Positions 1-8,433 of a stretch of DNA of 64,000 nt are shown here, piece by piece; position 1 is the first letter of the stretch; each line of letters starts with the position of its first letter. The stretch comes from Treponema sp. (GTDB taxonomy: Bacteria > Spirochaetota > Spirochaetia > Treponematales > Treponemataceae): positions 1-64,000 of the forward strand of contig JAKSLX010000004.1 in the NCBI GenBank assembly GCA_024400915.1. Reading direction: 5' to 3'. Under the pieces are notes generated by a model. The model did no database searches, was not told the DNA's origin, and saw nothing but the letters and a program-made list of their open reading frames with translations. The position numbers and the translations under genes are program-made.

Positions 1-2
1 AT

Positions 3-1817
3 CTTGAAGTAATCAACCTTCTTACTCCAGACGGAAAGCTCAACGAAAACGTTCCTGAGAAATACCGCGGACTTAAGCCAGAACAGGCACGCAAGCTCGT
101 AATCGAAGATCTTACGGAAGCAGGCCTTTTCAAGGGTGAAGAAAAAATGAACCACTCAGTCGGCCACTGCTACCGCTGTAAGACTGTAGTTGAACCATAT
201 TTGTCATATCAGTGGTTCGTTAAGATGAAGCCAATGGCAGACAAGGCTCTTGCAGCATGGAAAAACGGAGAAATCCAGTTCTTCCCTAAGAAGTGGGAAA
301 ACACATACGAACACTGGCTCACAAACATCCGTGACTGGTGTGTAAGCCGCCAGATCTGGTGGGGACACAGAATCCCAGCATGGTATTGCCAGGACTGTAA
401 CGAAACAATGGTAAGCCGCGAAGATGTATGCAAGTGCTCTAAGTGCGGAAGCTCTAACCTTAAGCAGGATCCAGATGTTCTCGACACATGGTTCTCTTCA
501 TGGCTCTGGCCTTTCTCTACACTGGGATGGCCACAGGAAACAGAAGACCTTGCTACCTTCTACCCTACTACAGCCCTTGTTACAGCATACGACATCATCT
601 TCTTCTGGGTTAGCCGCATGATCATGGCAGGCCTTGAATTTACAGGAAAGGCTCCATTCCATGACATCTACATCCACGGTCTCGTTCGCGACAAGCAGGG
701 ACGCAAGATGTCAAAGTCACTCGGAAACGGAATCGACCCTCTTGAAATCATCGACATGTACGGTGCAGACGCCCTCAAGTTCACACTCAGCTACATGTGT
801 GCACAGGGACAGGATGTTCTCGTAGACAAGGACTCATTCAAGATGGGATCAAAGTTCTGCAACAAGGTATGGAACGCAAGCCGCTACATCCTTGGCAACC
901 TTGAAGGACGCACACTCATTCCTGTAACAGATGCAGATCTTACAGAATTAGACAAGTGGATCTACACAAGACTTGATAACGCTGTTGCAAATGCAAAGGA
1001 TGCATTTGAAGCATACCGTTACAACGACGGTGCAAGCGCAATCTACGAATTCTTCTGGAACGACCTTTGCGACTGGTATGTTGAAGCAACAAAGCTTTCA
1101 TTCAAGAACGGCGATGAAAAGGAAAAGGACCGTGCGGTTTCAGTTCTTCTCAACGTACTTGAAGAATCACTCCGCCTCATGCACCCATACATTCCGTTTG
1201 TTACAGAAGAAATCTGGTCAAAGCTTCCTCTTGCAGAAATCGTTGAAAACCGCAAGAAGGCAGGTGCCCAGAAAATAATCACAAACAGCGAATACACAGG
1301 ACTCCTTGTTGACGCTCCATATCCAGAAGTTACAGAAGCACGCAAGAATGTGGAAGTAAGCGCAAGATTCGACGTCCTCAAGGAACTCATCCGCAATGTT
1401 CGCGGACTCCGTACAGAATGTGGAATCGACCCTGCACTCAAGATCAGCATTGCTATCAAGGTTGCAGCAGGAACAAATGCAGAAGTAATCAAGGAAAAGA
1501 CAGACATGATCCAGCTCCTTGCAGGTATCAAGACAATTGAATTTGTTGATGCAAACCCAGCAAAATCAATCGGTACTGTCGGAACAGGTTACGAAGCATT
1601 CCTCCTTGTTGACGAAAACATCAACATCGAGCAGCTTGCAGCAAAGTTCAAGAAGGACATTGACTGGGAAAAGGAAAATGTTCGCCGCAGTGAAAACAAG
1701 CTTAACGGAAAGTTTGCAGAACACGCTCCTGCAGAACTCGTTCAGGCTGAACGCGATGCCCTTGAAGTTGCAAAGAGCAAGATTGAAAAGCTTGAAGGCT
1801 ACTTACGCAATTTGTAA
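3..1817 (+). CDS. valS: Valine--tRNA ligase, C-terminal part (5' end outside window)
   Basis: Charges tRNA-Val with valine in the cytoplasm. The frame is open from base 3, so the gene begins upstream and the HIGH signature is outside the window. Visible parts are the Zn-ribbon-like pairs CYRC and CQDC...CSKC, the WCVSRQIWWGHRIP segment typical of class Ia Val/Ile/Leu enzymes, the KMSKS loop in GRKMSKSLGNGIDP, the anticodon-binding domain, and a C-terminal basic coiled coil characteristic of ValRS that ends near EKLEGYLRNL. About 604 residues are present of a protein usually near 900. Identification is firm. Confidence 0.97.
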   Translation, partial: LEVINLLTPDGKLNENVPEKYRGLKPEQARKLVIEDLTEAGLFKGEEKMNHSVGHCYRCKTVVEPYLSYQWFVKMKPMADKALAAWKNGEIQFFPKKWENTYEHWLTNIRDWCVSRQIWWGHRIPAWYCQDCNETMVSREDVCKCSKCGSSNLKQDPDVLDTWFSSWLWPFSTLGWPQETEDLATFYPTTALVTAYDIIFFWVSRMIMAGLEFTGKAPFHDIYIHGLVRDKQGRKMSKSLGNGIDPLEIIDMYGADALKFTLSYMCAQGQDVLVDKDSFKMGSKFCNKVWNASRYILGNLEGRTLIPVTDADLTELDKWIYTRLDNAVANAKDAFEAYRYNDGASAIYEFFWNDLCDWYVEATKLSFKNGDEKEKDRAVSVLLNVLEESLRLMHPYIPFVTEEIWSKLPLAEIVENRKKAGAQKIITNSEYTGLLVDAPYPEVTEARKNVEVSARFDVLKELIRNVRGLRTECGIDPALKISIAIKVAAGTNAEVIKEKTDMIQLLAGIKTIEFVDANPAKSIGTVGTGYEAFLLVDENINIEQLAAKFKKDIDWEKENVRRSENKLNGKFAEHAPAELVQAERDALEVAKSKIEKLEGYLRNL

Positions 1818-1925
1818 TTCATAATTAACAATTCATAATTTAAGGATGTTAATTCTAAATTTTAGGTATATAATAGTAATAGCCATATAATTACGAATTA
1901 TTCATTCTTAATTATGAATTATTAA
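1816..1925. repeat. AT-rich inverted and direct repeats (ATTCATAATTA type)
   Basis: This gap between valS and the HD gene contains TAATTCATAATTAA near the left end and its complement TTAATTATGAATTA near the right end, with further partial copies between. Related copies occur at 22518-22553 and 41671-41746. No coding capacity is seen. The arms could form a hairpin and act as a weak terminator, but function is unknown. Confidence 0.6.
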
Positions 1926-1939
1926 ATGGAGGCAGAAAT

Positions 1940-2548
1940 ATGGCAAAATATGAAATGGCAACCGAAAAACCATCCAGCATGGACACGGACAGAATGCTTC
2001 AGCTTTCAAACATTTCATTTGCGCCATATATCCAGCTTTCAACAATGCTCATCGGCAAGCAGCGTCATGCAGGCGGCAACATGTTCCGCCATCAGATTGA
2101 CACCATGGGCATCCTTATGGACTACGGCTACATTGATTCGGTTCTGCTAAAGGCAAGCGTAGTTCACGATACTGTAGAAGACATTCCTGACTTTGACGAA
2201 AACCTCATCATCAATGCAGATGCGGACGGCAAGGATGTACTGACCCTTGTACTTGAAGTAACAAAGCGTCCTGGCGAAAAGAAGGACGACTTTCTCAAAC
2301 GCATCATAAACTTCGGTTCCCAGAAAGCAAAGCTTTTGAAATGCGCAGACAGAATCAGCAACATGATAAGCCTAGGTTTTGTTACCGACGCAAAGTTCAT
2401 TGAACGCTACTGCAACGAAACAGAATTCTACATTCTTCCAATTGCCATTGAAGTCGACTACAACATGTACCAGGAACTCATCAACCTGATTATGACCCGC
2501 AGACAGTATCTGGAGCAGATCAACTACTTTGACATCCCAAAGGAATAA
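1940..2548 (+). CDS. HD-domain hydrolase related to RelA/SpoT (p)ppGpp hydrolase
   Basis: A 202-residue protein with the metal-binding HD layout of the SpoT/Mesh1 hydrolase domain: KQRHAGGNMFRHQIDTM near residues 35-50, then VVHDTVEDIPDF near residue 75. The family removes pyrophosphate from (p)ppGpp or related nucleotides. No synthetase, TGS or ACT domain is present, so this is a stand-alone small hydrolase-type protein. A good SD (GGAGG at 1927) precedes ATG 1940. The substrate is inferred from the family. Confidence 0.75.
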   Translation: MAKYEMATEKPSSMDTDRMLQLSNISFAPYIQLSTMLIGKQRHAGGNMFRHQIDTMGILMDYGYIDSVLLKASVVHDTVEDIPDFDENLIINADADGKDVLTLVLEVTKRPGEKKDDFLKRIINFGSQKAKLLKCADRISNMISLGFVTDAKFIERYCNETEFYILPIAIEVDYNMYQELINLIMTRRQYLEQINYFDIPKE

Positions 2549-2549
2549 C

Positions 2550-3242
2550 TCAGCAAGTAACTTTTAATCCTGCAAGATATTCCTTGTGCTCATCCGTTAC
2601 GCGGAAACTTTCCCTGGCTTTCTGAATGGTCTTGTTGTGCACCCAGGGACTTAATTTCTTACCTTCAATAATTTTTACGGCATCATTCCATTGTTTTGCA
2701 AGGGCAGTTGCAAAATACCATGCCTGCATCATGTTCACATAGTATTCATCACTTCGGATGGTGGCTATCGTATCAAGATGCTTCGGATCAAATTTTTCAT
2801 CAAGGAAATAGGTCATGAACACATCAATACCATATCTTATGGTGTATGTTTTATTACTTTTAATCCATTCATAAGCAAGTAAAAGAACTTTTTCAGAATT
2901 CTTCTTGAAGACCTTTGGATGACAGGTGTCGCACACGGCCCAATTGTCAATGAAAGGCAGAAACTCCAGAAACTTTTCCATGCATTCATCGTAATCCTTT
3001 ATCTGTTCTATTAGAAATGAATGAAGAAAATTTTCTTCCTGGTATTTATGAGGAAGAGTACAGAGAAATTTTTCAACTCCATATTCACCTTTGTTCGCAG
3101 ACATTTCCTTTGCAAATGCCCTGAGCCTTGGAACCCTTACCCCGATTACATTTTTCTTATCTAAAGTTGGCGTAAGGCCAGCCTGAAATTCCCTGTACTT
3201 TTCATCCTGCATTTCAAATAATTTTTTCTGTATCTTTGTCAT
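2550..3242 (-). CDS. DNA alkylation repair protein, AlkD-like HEAT-repeat glycosylase
   Basis: 230 residues, all-helical, matching the AlkD family that excises positively charged alkylated bases. Recognisable segments are GVRVPRLRAFAKEM near residue 35, the FLPFIDNWAVCDTC block with the conserved Asp-Asn-Trp and the following Cys, and a C-terminal KTIQKARESFR helix. It converges tail to tail with the HD gene, with one base between the stops. ATG 3242 has GGGA upstream. Confidence 0.85.
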   Translation of the reverse strand: MTKIQKKLFEMQDEKYREFQAGLTPTLDKKNVIGVRVPRLRAFAKEMSANKGEYGVEKFLCTLPHKYQEENFLHSFLIEQIKDYDECMEKFLEFLPFIDNWAVCDTCHPKVFKKNSEKVLLLAYEWIKSNKTYTIRYGIDVFMTYFLDEKFDPKHLDTIATIRSDEYYVNMMQAWYFATALAKQWNDAVKIIEGKKLSPWVHNKTIQKARESFRVTDEHKEYLAGLKVTC

Positions 3243-3308
3243 GTCTATCCCGTAAAATTATAATTGACTATTATGAAGTTGTAATATATATTTTCAAAAA
3301 TTACAAAC

Positions 3309-3370
3309 TGGGAATGATGTTCTCCCGTGGATTAAAATCCTAAACCGCTTTACAAGCTGATGGCGTCTGC
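3309..3370 (+). promoter_or_regulatory. Fluoride riboswitch (crcB motif)
   Basis: Hallmarks of the fluoride aptamer are present in order: a GGGAATGATGTTCTCCC hairpin (3310-3326), AAACCGC (3342-3348), and AGCTGATGGCGTCTGC (3355-3370). The 3' GGCGTC can pair with GATGTT in the first hairpin loop as the pseudoknot. The layout parallels aptamers I recall from Pseudomonas and Thermotoga. Its 3' strand is also the 5' arm of a terminator, as expected for a switch that is ON with fluoride. It precedes an antiporter, a common target of this class. Confidence 0.85.
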
Positions 3371-3402
3371 AATTTTTTACGCAGGCAGTGTCAGCTTTTT
3401 TT
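3356..3402 (+). terminator. Intrinsic terminator of the fluoride riboswitch expression platform
   Basis: GCTGATGGCGTCTGC (3356-3370) pairs with GCAGGCAGTGTCAGC (3381-3395), with G-U wobbles and a two-base mismatch, followed by a run of seven T. The left arm overlaps the aptamer pseudoknot strand, so folding is mutually exclusive. Confidence 0.8.
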
Positions 3403-3431
3403 ATTGATGCGGTCTGCAAAAGGAGTTTTAC

Positions 3432-4610
3432 ATGTTGATTTCAATTTCTCTTGTCCTTATGGTCGGAATGTTTCTGGGAATTTCATGCAAAAAAATCAGA
3501 TTACCTGCCCTTGTAGGAATGATTGCCACAGGAATTATTTTCGGGCCACACATGCTAAACATAATTGATCCAAAACTACTTTCCATATCTTCTGAACTGA
3601 GAAGAATTGCCCTTATAATTATCCTTATGAGAGCCGGACTTTCACTCAATATTTCTGGGCTCAAACAAGTAGGACGATCGGCCATCCTCATGTGCTTTGT
3701 ACCTGCAACTCTGGAAATTCTTGGATATGTTTTGATTGCACCATGTTTTCTTGGAGTTTCAAGATTGGAAGCAGCCATAATCGGTGCTGTACTTGCGGCT
3801 GTATCACCGGCTGTCATTGTTCCAAGAATGATCAAGCTTTCGGAAGAAGGATACGGAACAAAAAAACAGATTCCACAGATGATCCTTGCAGGGGCAAGCG
3901 TAGACGATGTTTTTGTAATCGTAATATTTTCGACTTTTATCGGCATGGCTCAGGGACAGGGAATTGACGCAATGCAGTTGGTAAGGATTCCCTGCTCCAT
4001 CGTTTTTGGAATTGGAGCCGGACTTTCAGCAGGACTATCACTGGGAATCTTTTTCAAGAAAATCCACATGAGGGATTCTGCAAAAGTACTGATTCTTTTA
4101 AGCATTGCCTTTGCACTGGATTACCTTGAATCAGAATTCGGAAAAACAGTTCCCTTTAGCGGTCTTATTGCAGTCATGGCTATGGGAATAGGCCTTCAGA
4201 AAAACCGAAAGGAGGCAACTGTAAGGCTTTCGGCAAAATTCAGTAAACTCTGGGTCTGTGCGGAAATAGTTCTCTTTGTTCTTGTCGGTGCCTGTGTAGA
4301 CATTACTTATGCAAGATCAGCCGGCATACCTACTTTGATTGTAATTCTCCTTGTCCTTCTATTCAGAACAGCTGGAGTTTGCCTTTGCGTGGTGGGAACT
4401 GACCTGAACTTTAAAGAAAAGATTTTCTGTACATTCAGCTACATACCGAAGGCAACGGTTCAGGCTGCCATAGGGGGTATACCGCTGGCACTTGGACTTG
4501 GGTGCGGTAACATTGTCCTTACTGTAGCCGTAATGGGAATATTGATTACAGCTCCATTGGGTGCAGCCTTAATCGACTTGTTTTACAAGAGAATGCTGGC
4601 AAAAGACTAA
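3432..4610 (+). CDS. Cation/proton antiporter-like membrane protein (probable fluoride-responsive transporter)
   Basis: 392 residues with about 12 hydrophobic helices. The N-terminus (LPALVGMIATGIIFGPHML) and the middle (AVLAAVSPAVIVP, ASVDDVFVIVIFS) match the CPA/Na+-H+ exchanger fold, with the paired acidic residues of the ion site in ASVDD. SD AAAAGGAG ends 7 bases before ATG 3432. Fluoride riboswitches are known to control such antiporters as well as CrcB/Fluc and ClC-F proteins, so export of fluoride or balancing of pH under fluoride stress is inferred. Substrate ions are not shown by sequence. Confidence 0.82.
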   Translation: MLISISLVLMVGMFLGISCKKIRLPALVGMIATGIIFGPHMLNIIDPKLLSISSELRRIALIIILMRAGLSLNISGLKQVGRSAILMCFVPATLEILGYVLIAPCFLGVSRLEAAIIGAVLAAVSPAVIVPRMIKLSEEGYGTKKQIPQMILAGASVDDVFVIVIFSTFIGMAQGQGIDAMQLVRIPCSIVFGIGAGLSAGLSLGIFFKKIHMRDSAKVLILLSIAFALDYLESEFGKTVPFSGLIAVMAMGIGLQKNRKEATVRLSAKFSKLWVCAEIVLFVLVGACVDITYARSAGIPTLIVILLVLLFRTAGVCLCVVGTDLNFKEKIFCTFSYIPKATVQAAIGGIPLALGLGCGNIVLTVAVMGILITAPLGAALIDLFYKRMLAKD

Positions 4611-4660
4611 ACTGTCAGGTTAAAGGTAGTTATTATAGAAATTCGCACTATATTAAAGTT

Positions 4661-5566
4661 ATGGAAATTGATGATATATTCACCATGATGGTTTATGACA
4701 ATGCCGCAAAAATTATTCAGCCAGAGCAATTGGACAATTTAAGAAACATTCTTGAAGACAATTTCATGGAAAATTGCTATCTGTTCAATGAAACAGATCC
4801 ATTGGAATATGCGGTAAAAGAAACAGTATATGACGAAGCCGTAAATGACGATTTTGATGAAAACATAATCCGCAAAGCCCTAGAACTTGGTTACTACCCC
4901 ATGTCTATGAGAAAAAGGGTTACAAAGATAGCAGAACTTAAGGAAAATGATTTTGAGTACCTTAAAGATAATGGTAAAGGAAAGAAACAGGAGTTTTTCA
5001 GAAACTTCATGACCATAAAATATCATACAAACAAACTGATCATTACTTTTGACAATCTGCATATTTCAAAAAAACTCAAATCATGGCTCAAGGGCAAATT
5101 TGCTGATTATACAATCACCTTCAATAAAGCCTTTGACCAATGCATGGAAGAACTTCTGAAAGCCTATCCTGAAACCTGGCTTACAAAAGATCTTATTGAA
5201 AAATACAGGATCATCCATAAAAATCCAGACACTAAGGTCAGCATTGATTCAATAGAAATTTGGCACGGCGGAAAACTTGTAGCAGGAGAAATAGGATTCA
5301 TAACATGCAACGCCTATGCAAGTCTTAGTGGTTTTCATAACGAAAATGATGCAGGTACACTGCAGATGTGCCTCCTTGGACTGTTCCTTAAGAACAATGG
5401 ATATGCATACTGGGACCTGGGAATGGAACTGGACTACAAATACCGTTATGGTGCCGTTTCATGCACAAGGGATGAACAGGAAAAACACTACGCAACCTTG
5501 AGCAGAAAAAAGCTTTCATTTCCTGAAGATGAAATAAGGGCAGATGATTTTCTTAGATATATTTAA
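4661..5566 (+). CDS. Leucyl/phenylalanyl-tRNA--protein transferase-like protein
   Basis: 301 residues. The C-terminal half (about 190-270) follows the Aat/GNAT-like fold: GGKLVAGEIGFITCNAYASL, FHNENDAGTLQMCLLGLFL, then GYAYWDLGMELDYKYRYGA. Aat enzymes add Leu or Phe to N-terminal Arg/Lys of proteins for N-end-rule degradation. The N-terminal 150 residues are longer than in the E. coli enzyme. A TATATT box ends 6 bases before ATG 4661 with no SD, so translation may be leaderless. Family is fairly clear; the exact reaction is inferred. Confidence 0.65.
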   Translation: MEIDDIFTMMVYDNAAKIIQPEQLDNLRNILEDNFMENCYLFNETDPLEYAVKETVYDEAVNDDFDENIIRKALELGYYPMSMRKRVTKIAELKENDFEYLKDNGKGKKQEFFRNFMTIKYHTNKLIITFDNLHISKKLKSWLKGKFADYTITFNKAFDQCMEELLKAYPETWLTKDLIEKYRIIHKNPDTKVSIDSIEIWHGGKLVAGEIGFITCNAYASLSGFHNENDAGTLQMCLLGLFLKNNGYAYWDLGMELDYKYRYGAVSCTRDEQEKHYATLSRKKLSFPEDEIRADDFLRYI

Positions 5567-5611
5567 TCAGAAGGAAGCCTATTCAATATTCCAAGTATTT
5601 TTAAATGAAAA

Positions 5612-5641
5612 CAAAAAAAAAGACCACCCGTACAGGTGATC
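5612..5641 (-). terminator. Intrinsic terminator after the transglycosylase gene
   Basis: Read leftward, GATCACCT - GTAC - GGGTGGTC forms an 8-bp stem with wobbles, followed by nine T. It lies just beyond the stop of the leftward gene at 5674. Confidence 0.75.
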
Positions 5642-5673
5642 CTTTGCAACCTAGACTTTCCTCTGGTAGTCTC

Positions 5674-6438
5674 CTATTTCTTTGCAACCAGTTTTGCCTG
5701 TGTATCTGGGTTATACATGGCAAGAACTTCTGAAGCAAAATTTGCATCAAGTTCGCTTCTGTAGCTCTGGATCTGCGAAATGTAATTCAGAGTAATCTGC
5801 GGAGTATTATTTTTGCGAACCTTGTTTGCACCTGCGTTATACATTGCAAGAGCCGCAATATCATTACCTGCAGTATTCAAACAGAAACGAAGGTGTGCAA
5901 GACCATAACGGGCAGAAATCTTTGGATCGTAGAAATCAGATTCTTCAAGTTTTGGAAAACTCGTATTGTTGAGCTGATAAAGTCCGCGGTCTACGCTGCC
6001 ATTTGTATTCTTATGCATTGCATTGATTTTGAATTTGCTTTCTGTATGAGCAAGGGCAAAGGCAAGAGAAAGAGGAATGCTGTATTCATCTGCATACTGA
6101 AGGATTGCATCTGAAATCTCGCGGTTGTTAACTACACGGCTGTAATACCACTCAACTGCAGCACGGCTCTGTGGCTGACGATACAAAGTAAGACCAGTAT
6201 CTTCCTTTCTTTTGTTTTCAATTACAAGCTCTGGATATTCTTCATCAAAGAGATTTTCATATGTTACTTTCTGATCTTCTGCAACATCGTAATATGAACC
6301 AAGCGGAATAACTTCATGATTTCCCTTGTCCTCAGGAATGAAAACAACAATACCGACACAGACTGCAATAAAAAACAAACTGAATGCAACTGTTCCTGAA
6401 ACAAGTTTGATTAAGTCTTCGCGTTCAAATCCCATCAT
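5674..6438 (-). CDS. Membrane-anchored lytic transglycosylase (SLT domain)
   Basis: 254 residues. One N-terminal membrane segment (about 12-32) is followed by a linker and a soluble-lytic-transglycosylase domain (about 110-225). The catalytic Glu is in LAHTESKF, followed by DRGLYQLNNTSF (GLMQ-like) and AALAMYNAGANKV. It cleaves peptidoglycan glycan strands in the periplasm. ATG 6438 has GGGGGAAG directly upstream; a second ATG follows at 6435. It is monocistronic with its own terminator. Confidence 0.85.
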   Translation of the reverse strand: MMGFEREDLIKLVSGTVAFSLFFIAVCVGIVVFIPEDKGNHEVIPLGSYYDVAEDQKVTYENLFDEEYPELVIENKRKEDTGLTLYRQPQSRAAVEWYYSRVVNNREISDAILQYADEYSIPLSLAFALAHTESKFKINAMHKNTNGSVDRGLYQLNNTSFPKLEESDFYDPKISARYGLAHLRFCLNTAGNDIAALAMYNAGANKVRKNNTPQITLNYISQIQSYRSELDANFASEVLAMYNPDTQAKLVAKK

Positions 6439-6556
6439 CTTCCCCCGATATCATAAAATATAGCTTATTTTGACAAATTCAACAAAAATGTTCAAGAGAA
6501 TTTAATGAAATTTTATTGCAATTCTTGCGTTATTTCGCAAAGAATGTCAAATACTG

Positions 6557-7003
6557 TTAATATTGCACAATTTTATCGTTACTATTAGCCAACTGTGAAT
6601 TCTTTGTAAAATAAATGTAATGCTTATGTTTTGCACTCAATTCTTCCATAAAAAAAGTAAAATCCACTTCTTCAGGAATTGAGAAACCGATGATATTTTC
6701 GCAGTCTTTTATGCGGCGGGCGCAATGCTTCATACTGGCAACAAATGCCTCTTTTTTTGCTTCATCGTCACAGGAAGAATCGCATTCCGGAACTACAAAA
6801 CCGTATGTCCCCTCATCTTCCATAGCTTTAAGCTGATCCCGTAGATTTGCAAGAAATTCTTCGTTGTAGGAATCTTCATCAAGGCCAACCTGGGTCCACT
6901 TTACACCGTATGCCTTTATTTTGTCCGAATTAAGTTCAGCCTTAGAACCGTCAAGAAAAAACAATTCATTTTTTTCAGAATAAAACTTTGCTTCAATTTT
7001 CAT
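6557..7003 (-). CDS. Small hypothetical protein with weak GH5-like barrel resemblance
   Basis: 148 residues from ATG 7003; a TTG six codons earlier (7021) is less likely. I do not recognise a named family. The pattern YGVKWTQVGLDEDSYNEEF, a long helix, YGFVVPE, and then RRIKDCENIIGFSIPEE resembles alternating strands and helices of cellulase-type TIM barrels, ending where a GH5 acid/base NE would sit. It is far too short for a full barrel. No signal peptide. It is divergent from the TetR gene. Confidence 0.5.
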   Translation of the reverse strand: MKIEAKFYSEKNELFFLDGSKAELNSDKIKAYGVKWTQVGLDEDSYNEEFLANLRDQLKAMEDEGTYGFVVPECDSSCDDEAKKEAFVASMKHCARRIKDCENIIGFSIPEEVDFTFFMEELSAKHKHYIYFTKNSQLANSNDKIVQY

Positions 7004-7053
7004 GGGGTGAATATACCACAAATAATTGTTTTAGTGTATCTCCCATAATTGCA

Positions 7054-7108
7054 AACTTGTTTCAAAGTGCAAAAAAAACTATACAAGTTCTTTCTATTAT
7101 TATATAAT
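7054..7108 (+). promoter_or_regulatory. Candidate promoter and operator of the TetR gene
   Basis: TATAAT at 7103-7108 is a perfect -10 box 32 bases before the TetR ATG. Upstream, AACTTGT (7054-7060) and ACAAGTT (7083-7089) form an inverted repeat with a 22-base spacer that could be an autoregulatory site. No good -35 is evident, so this is tentative. Confidence 0.35.
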
Positions 7109-7140
7109 GAACTAACGATTGTTTTTTCAGGGGTTTTTCA

Positions 7141-7791
7141 ATGGCAGACAAGATCACATCGGACAAAGTAATCAGGGCATTTCTTGACGCTTCATTCATG
7201 CGCTCAGAAGGAAACACAAGCCTTGCGGACATTGCTGACATCCTGCACATAAAGAAGGCATCCCTATACAATCATTTTGAAAGCCGCGATGATATTGTAG
7301 AAAAAACATTGGAATCATGTTCGGATTACCTTGCCGCAATAAACTTCATACCGGGTGACATTGCATCCGTTGCAAACAAGTATCCTGCAGACACAGTTCT
7401 CAAGGGAATCATTTCGCGCTATGTCAAAATGCACGAAAAGTCTCCCCTTTTCCAGATCTACACTTTTGTCGAAAGCATGAAATACTTCAACAGGCGTGCT
7501 ACGGAAATCATCGCAGAAGAAAATAAAAAGCTTATCGAACAGACAGAAAAGACTCTGATTGAACTTGCAAAGGTCGGAAAAATTTCTCTTTCGGAAGACA
7601 AGATTAGACCAGCTGCAAAATGGTTCGTTGCGGGGATCAACGATTTGCTTTCAAATTACCTTATGGCCCGAAAGCAGGTTGTAATGGCAAACCCACAGTC
7701 AGGTGACGGAGAACTTTTCCAGCTTGAACCTGATGAAAAGGGAATAGAAAAAATCAATCTTCTTGTAGAAGAATTCTGCAGGATGCTCTAA
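7141..7791 (+). CDS. TetR/AcrR-family transcriptional regulator
   Basis: 216 residues. The N-terminal HTH (about 8-55) reads TSLADIADILHIKKASLYNHFESRDDIVEKTL, the classical TetR signature with the tyrosine and FxxRDD after the recognition helix. The rest is a helical ligand domain typical of the family. AGGGG at 7128-7132 is the SD. No transporter gene is adjacent, so its target is unknown; self-regulation is plausible. A strong hairpin terminator follows. Confidence 0.9.
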   Translation: MADKITSDKVIRAFLDASFMRSEGNTSLADIADILHIKKASLYNHFESRDDIVEKTLESCSDYLAAINFIPGDIASVANKYPADTVLKGIISRYVKMHEKSPLFQIYTFVESMKYFNRRATEIIAEENKKLIEQTEKTLIELAKVGKISLSEDKIRPAAKWFVAGINDLLSNYLMARKQVVMANPQSGDGELFQLEPDEKGIEKINLLVEEFCRML

Positions 7792-7816
7792 CAAATAAAA
7801 TAACATTGACCAATAG

Positions 7817-7846
7817 AAAAGCCTTTGGATTTAACCAAAGGCTTTT
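7817..7846. terminator. Bidirectional intrinsic terminator
   Basis: AAAAGCCTTTGG and CCAAAGGCTTTT form a perfect 12-bp stem with a six-base loop between convergent genes. A and T flanks on both sides allow use in both directions. Confidence 0.9.
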
Positions 7847-7851
7847 ATGTT

Positions 7852-8430
7852 TTACATTGATTCAAGTCTGACAATCAACTGCTCAAGCTTTTCCGAATAT
7901 TTTCTGTCAGCGGCCCAAGTTCCTGCAAGACCTTCAATAGTAGGAGACTTGCCCCTTGGATTGACATATCTGTACCTTGGATCGATGCAGTCATTTATAA
8001 GGACCACATCAGCTGTTGTTGCATAGGCATGAAGGTGCTGTATGTGGGCACGAACCCCAAGCTGTTCCGTTTCAAAAACCAAGCCGCGCTGTTCTTCATT
8101 AATTGCACCAAGACCACAGTAGTTGTGCATGTCAGGAGTTACAAGATTTCCATAAGTAAGGAATCCAGTTTCATGGCACATCTGGATGAAGGCACAGTCA
8201 CTGTTGATTCCTTCTGTTCCTGCTTCTTCAATATAAAGTCCTGCAAGAAGCTCAACATTTTCACGGTCAGCATCCGGATTATTCATCATAAAGAAGGCAG
8301 TAAGTTCAGCAGTCGACATTACGCCTCGGTCTGTCAGGTTGCGTGACACATGCTTTTGACGGCCAGTAGAAACACAACCTGCAAAAAGAATCAGTGCAAA
8401 TGAAATTGCCGCAATGAAAATTTTCTTCAT
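7852..8430 (-). CDS. Exported lipoprotein with glucosaminidase (GH73/FlgJ-type) domain
   Basis: 192 residues. The signal MKKIFIAAISFALILFAGC carries a lipobox-like LFAGC (Cys at 19). The mature part matches the N-acetylglucosaminidase fold: AELTAFFMMNNPDAD, LYIEEAGTEGINSDCAFIQ, MCHETGFLTYGNLV (probable catalytic Glu in HETGF), YCGLGAIN, and a terminal WAADRKYSEKL. It hydrolyses peptidoglycan glycan strands in the periplasm. The start lies 3 bases after the stop of pyrH, so the two are probably cotranscribed. Confidence 0.78.
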   Translation of the reverse strand: MKKIFIAAISFALILFAGCVSTGRQKHVSRNLTDRGVMSTAELTAFFMMNNPDADRENVELLAGLYIEEAGTEGINSDCAFIQMCHETGFLTYGNLVTPDMHNYCGLGAINEEQRGLVFETEQLGVRAHIQHLHAYATTADVVLINDCIDPRYRYVNPRGKSPTIEGLAGTWAADRKYSEKLEQLIVRLESM

Positions 8431-8433
8431 GAA

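Noticed and set aside
2691..2882. Other long open frames on the strand opposite recognised genes
   Set aside because: They lie fully inside genes with clear family signatures and have no start signals of their own.
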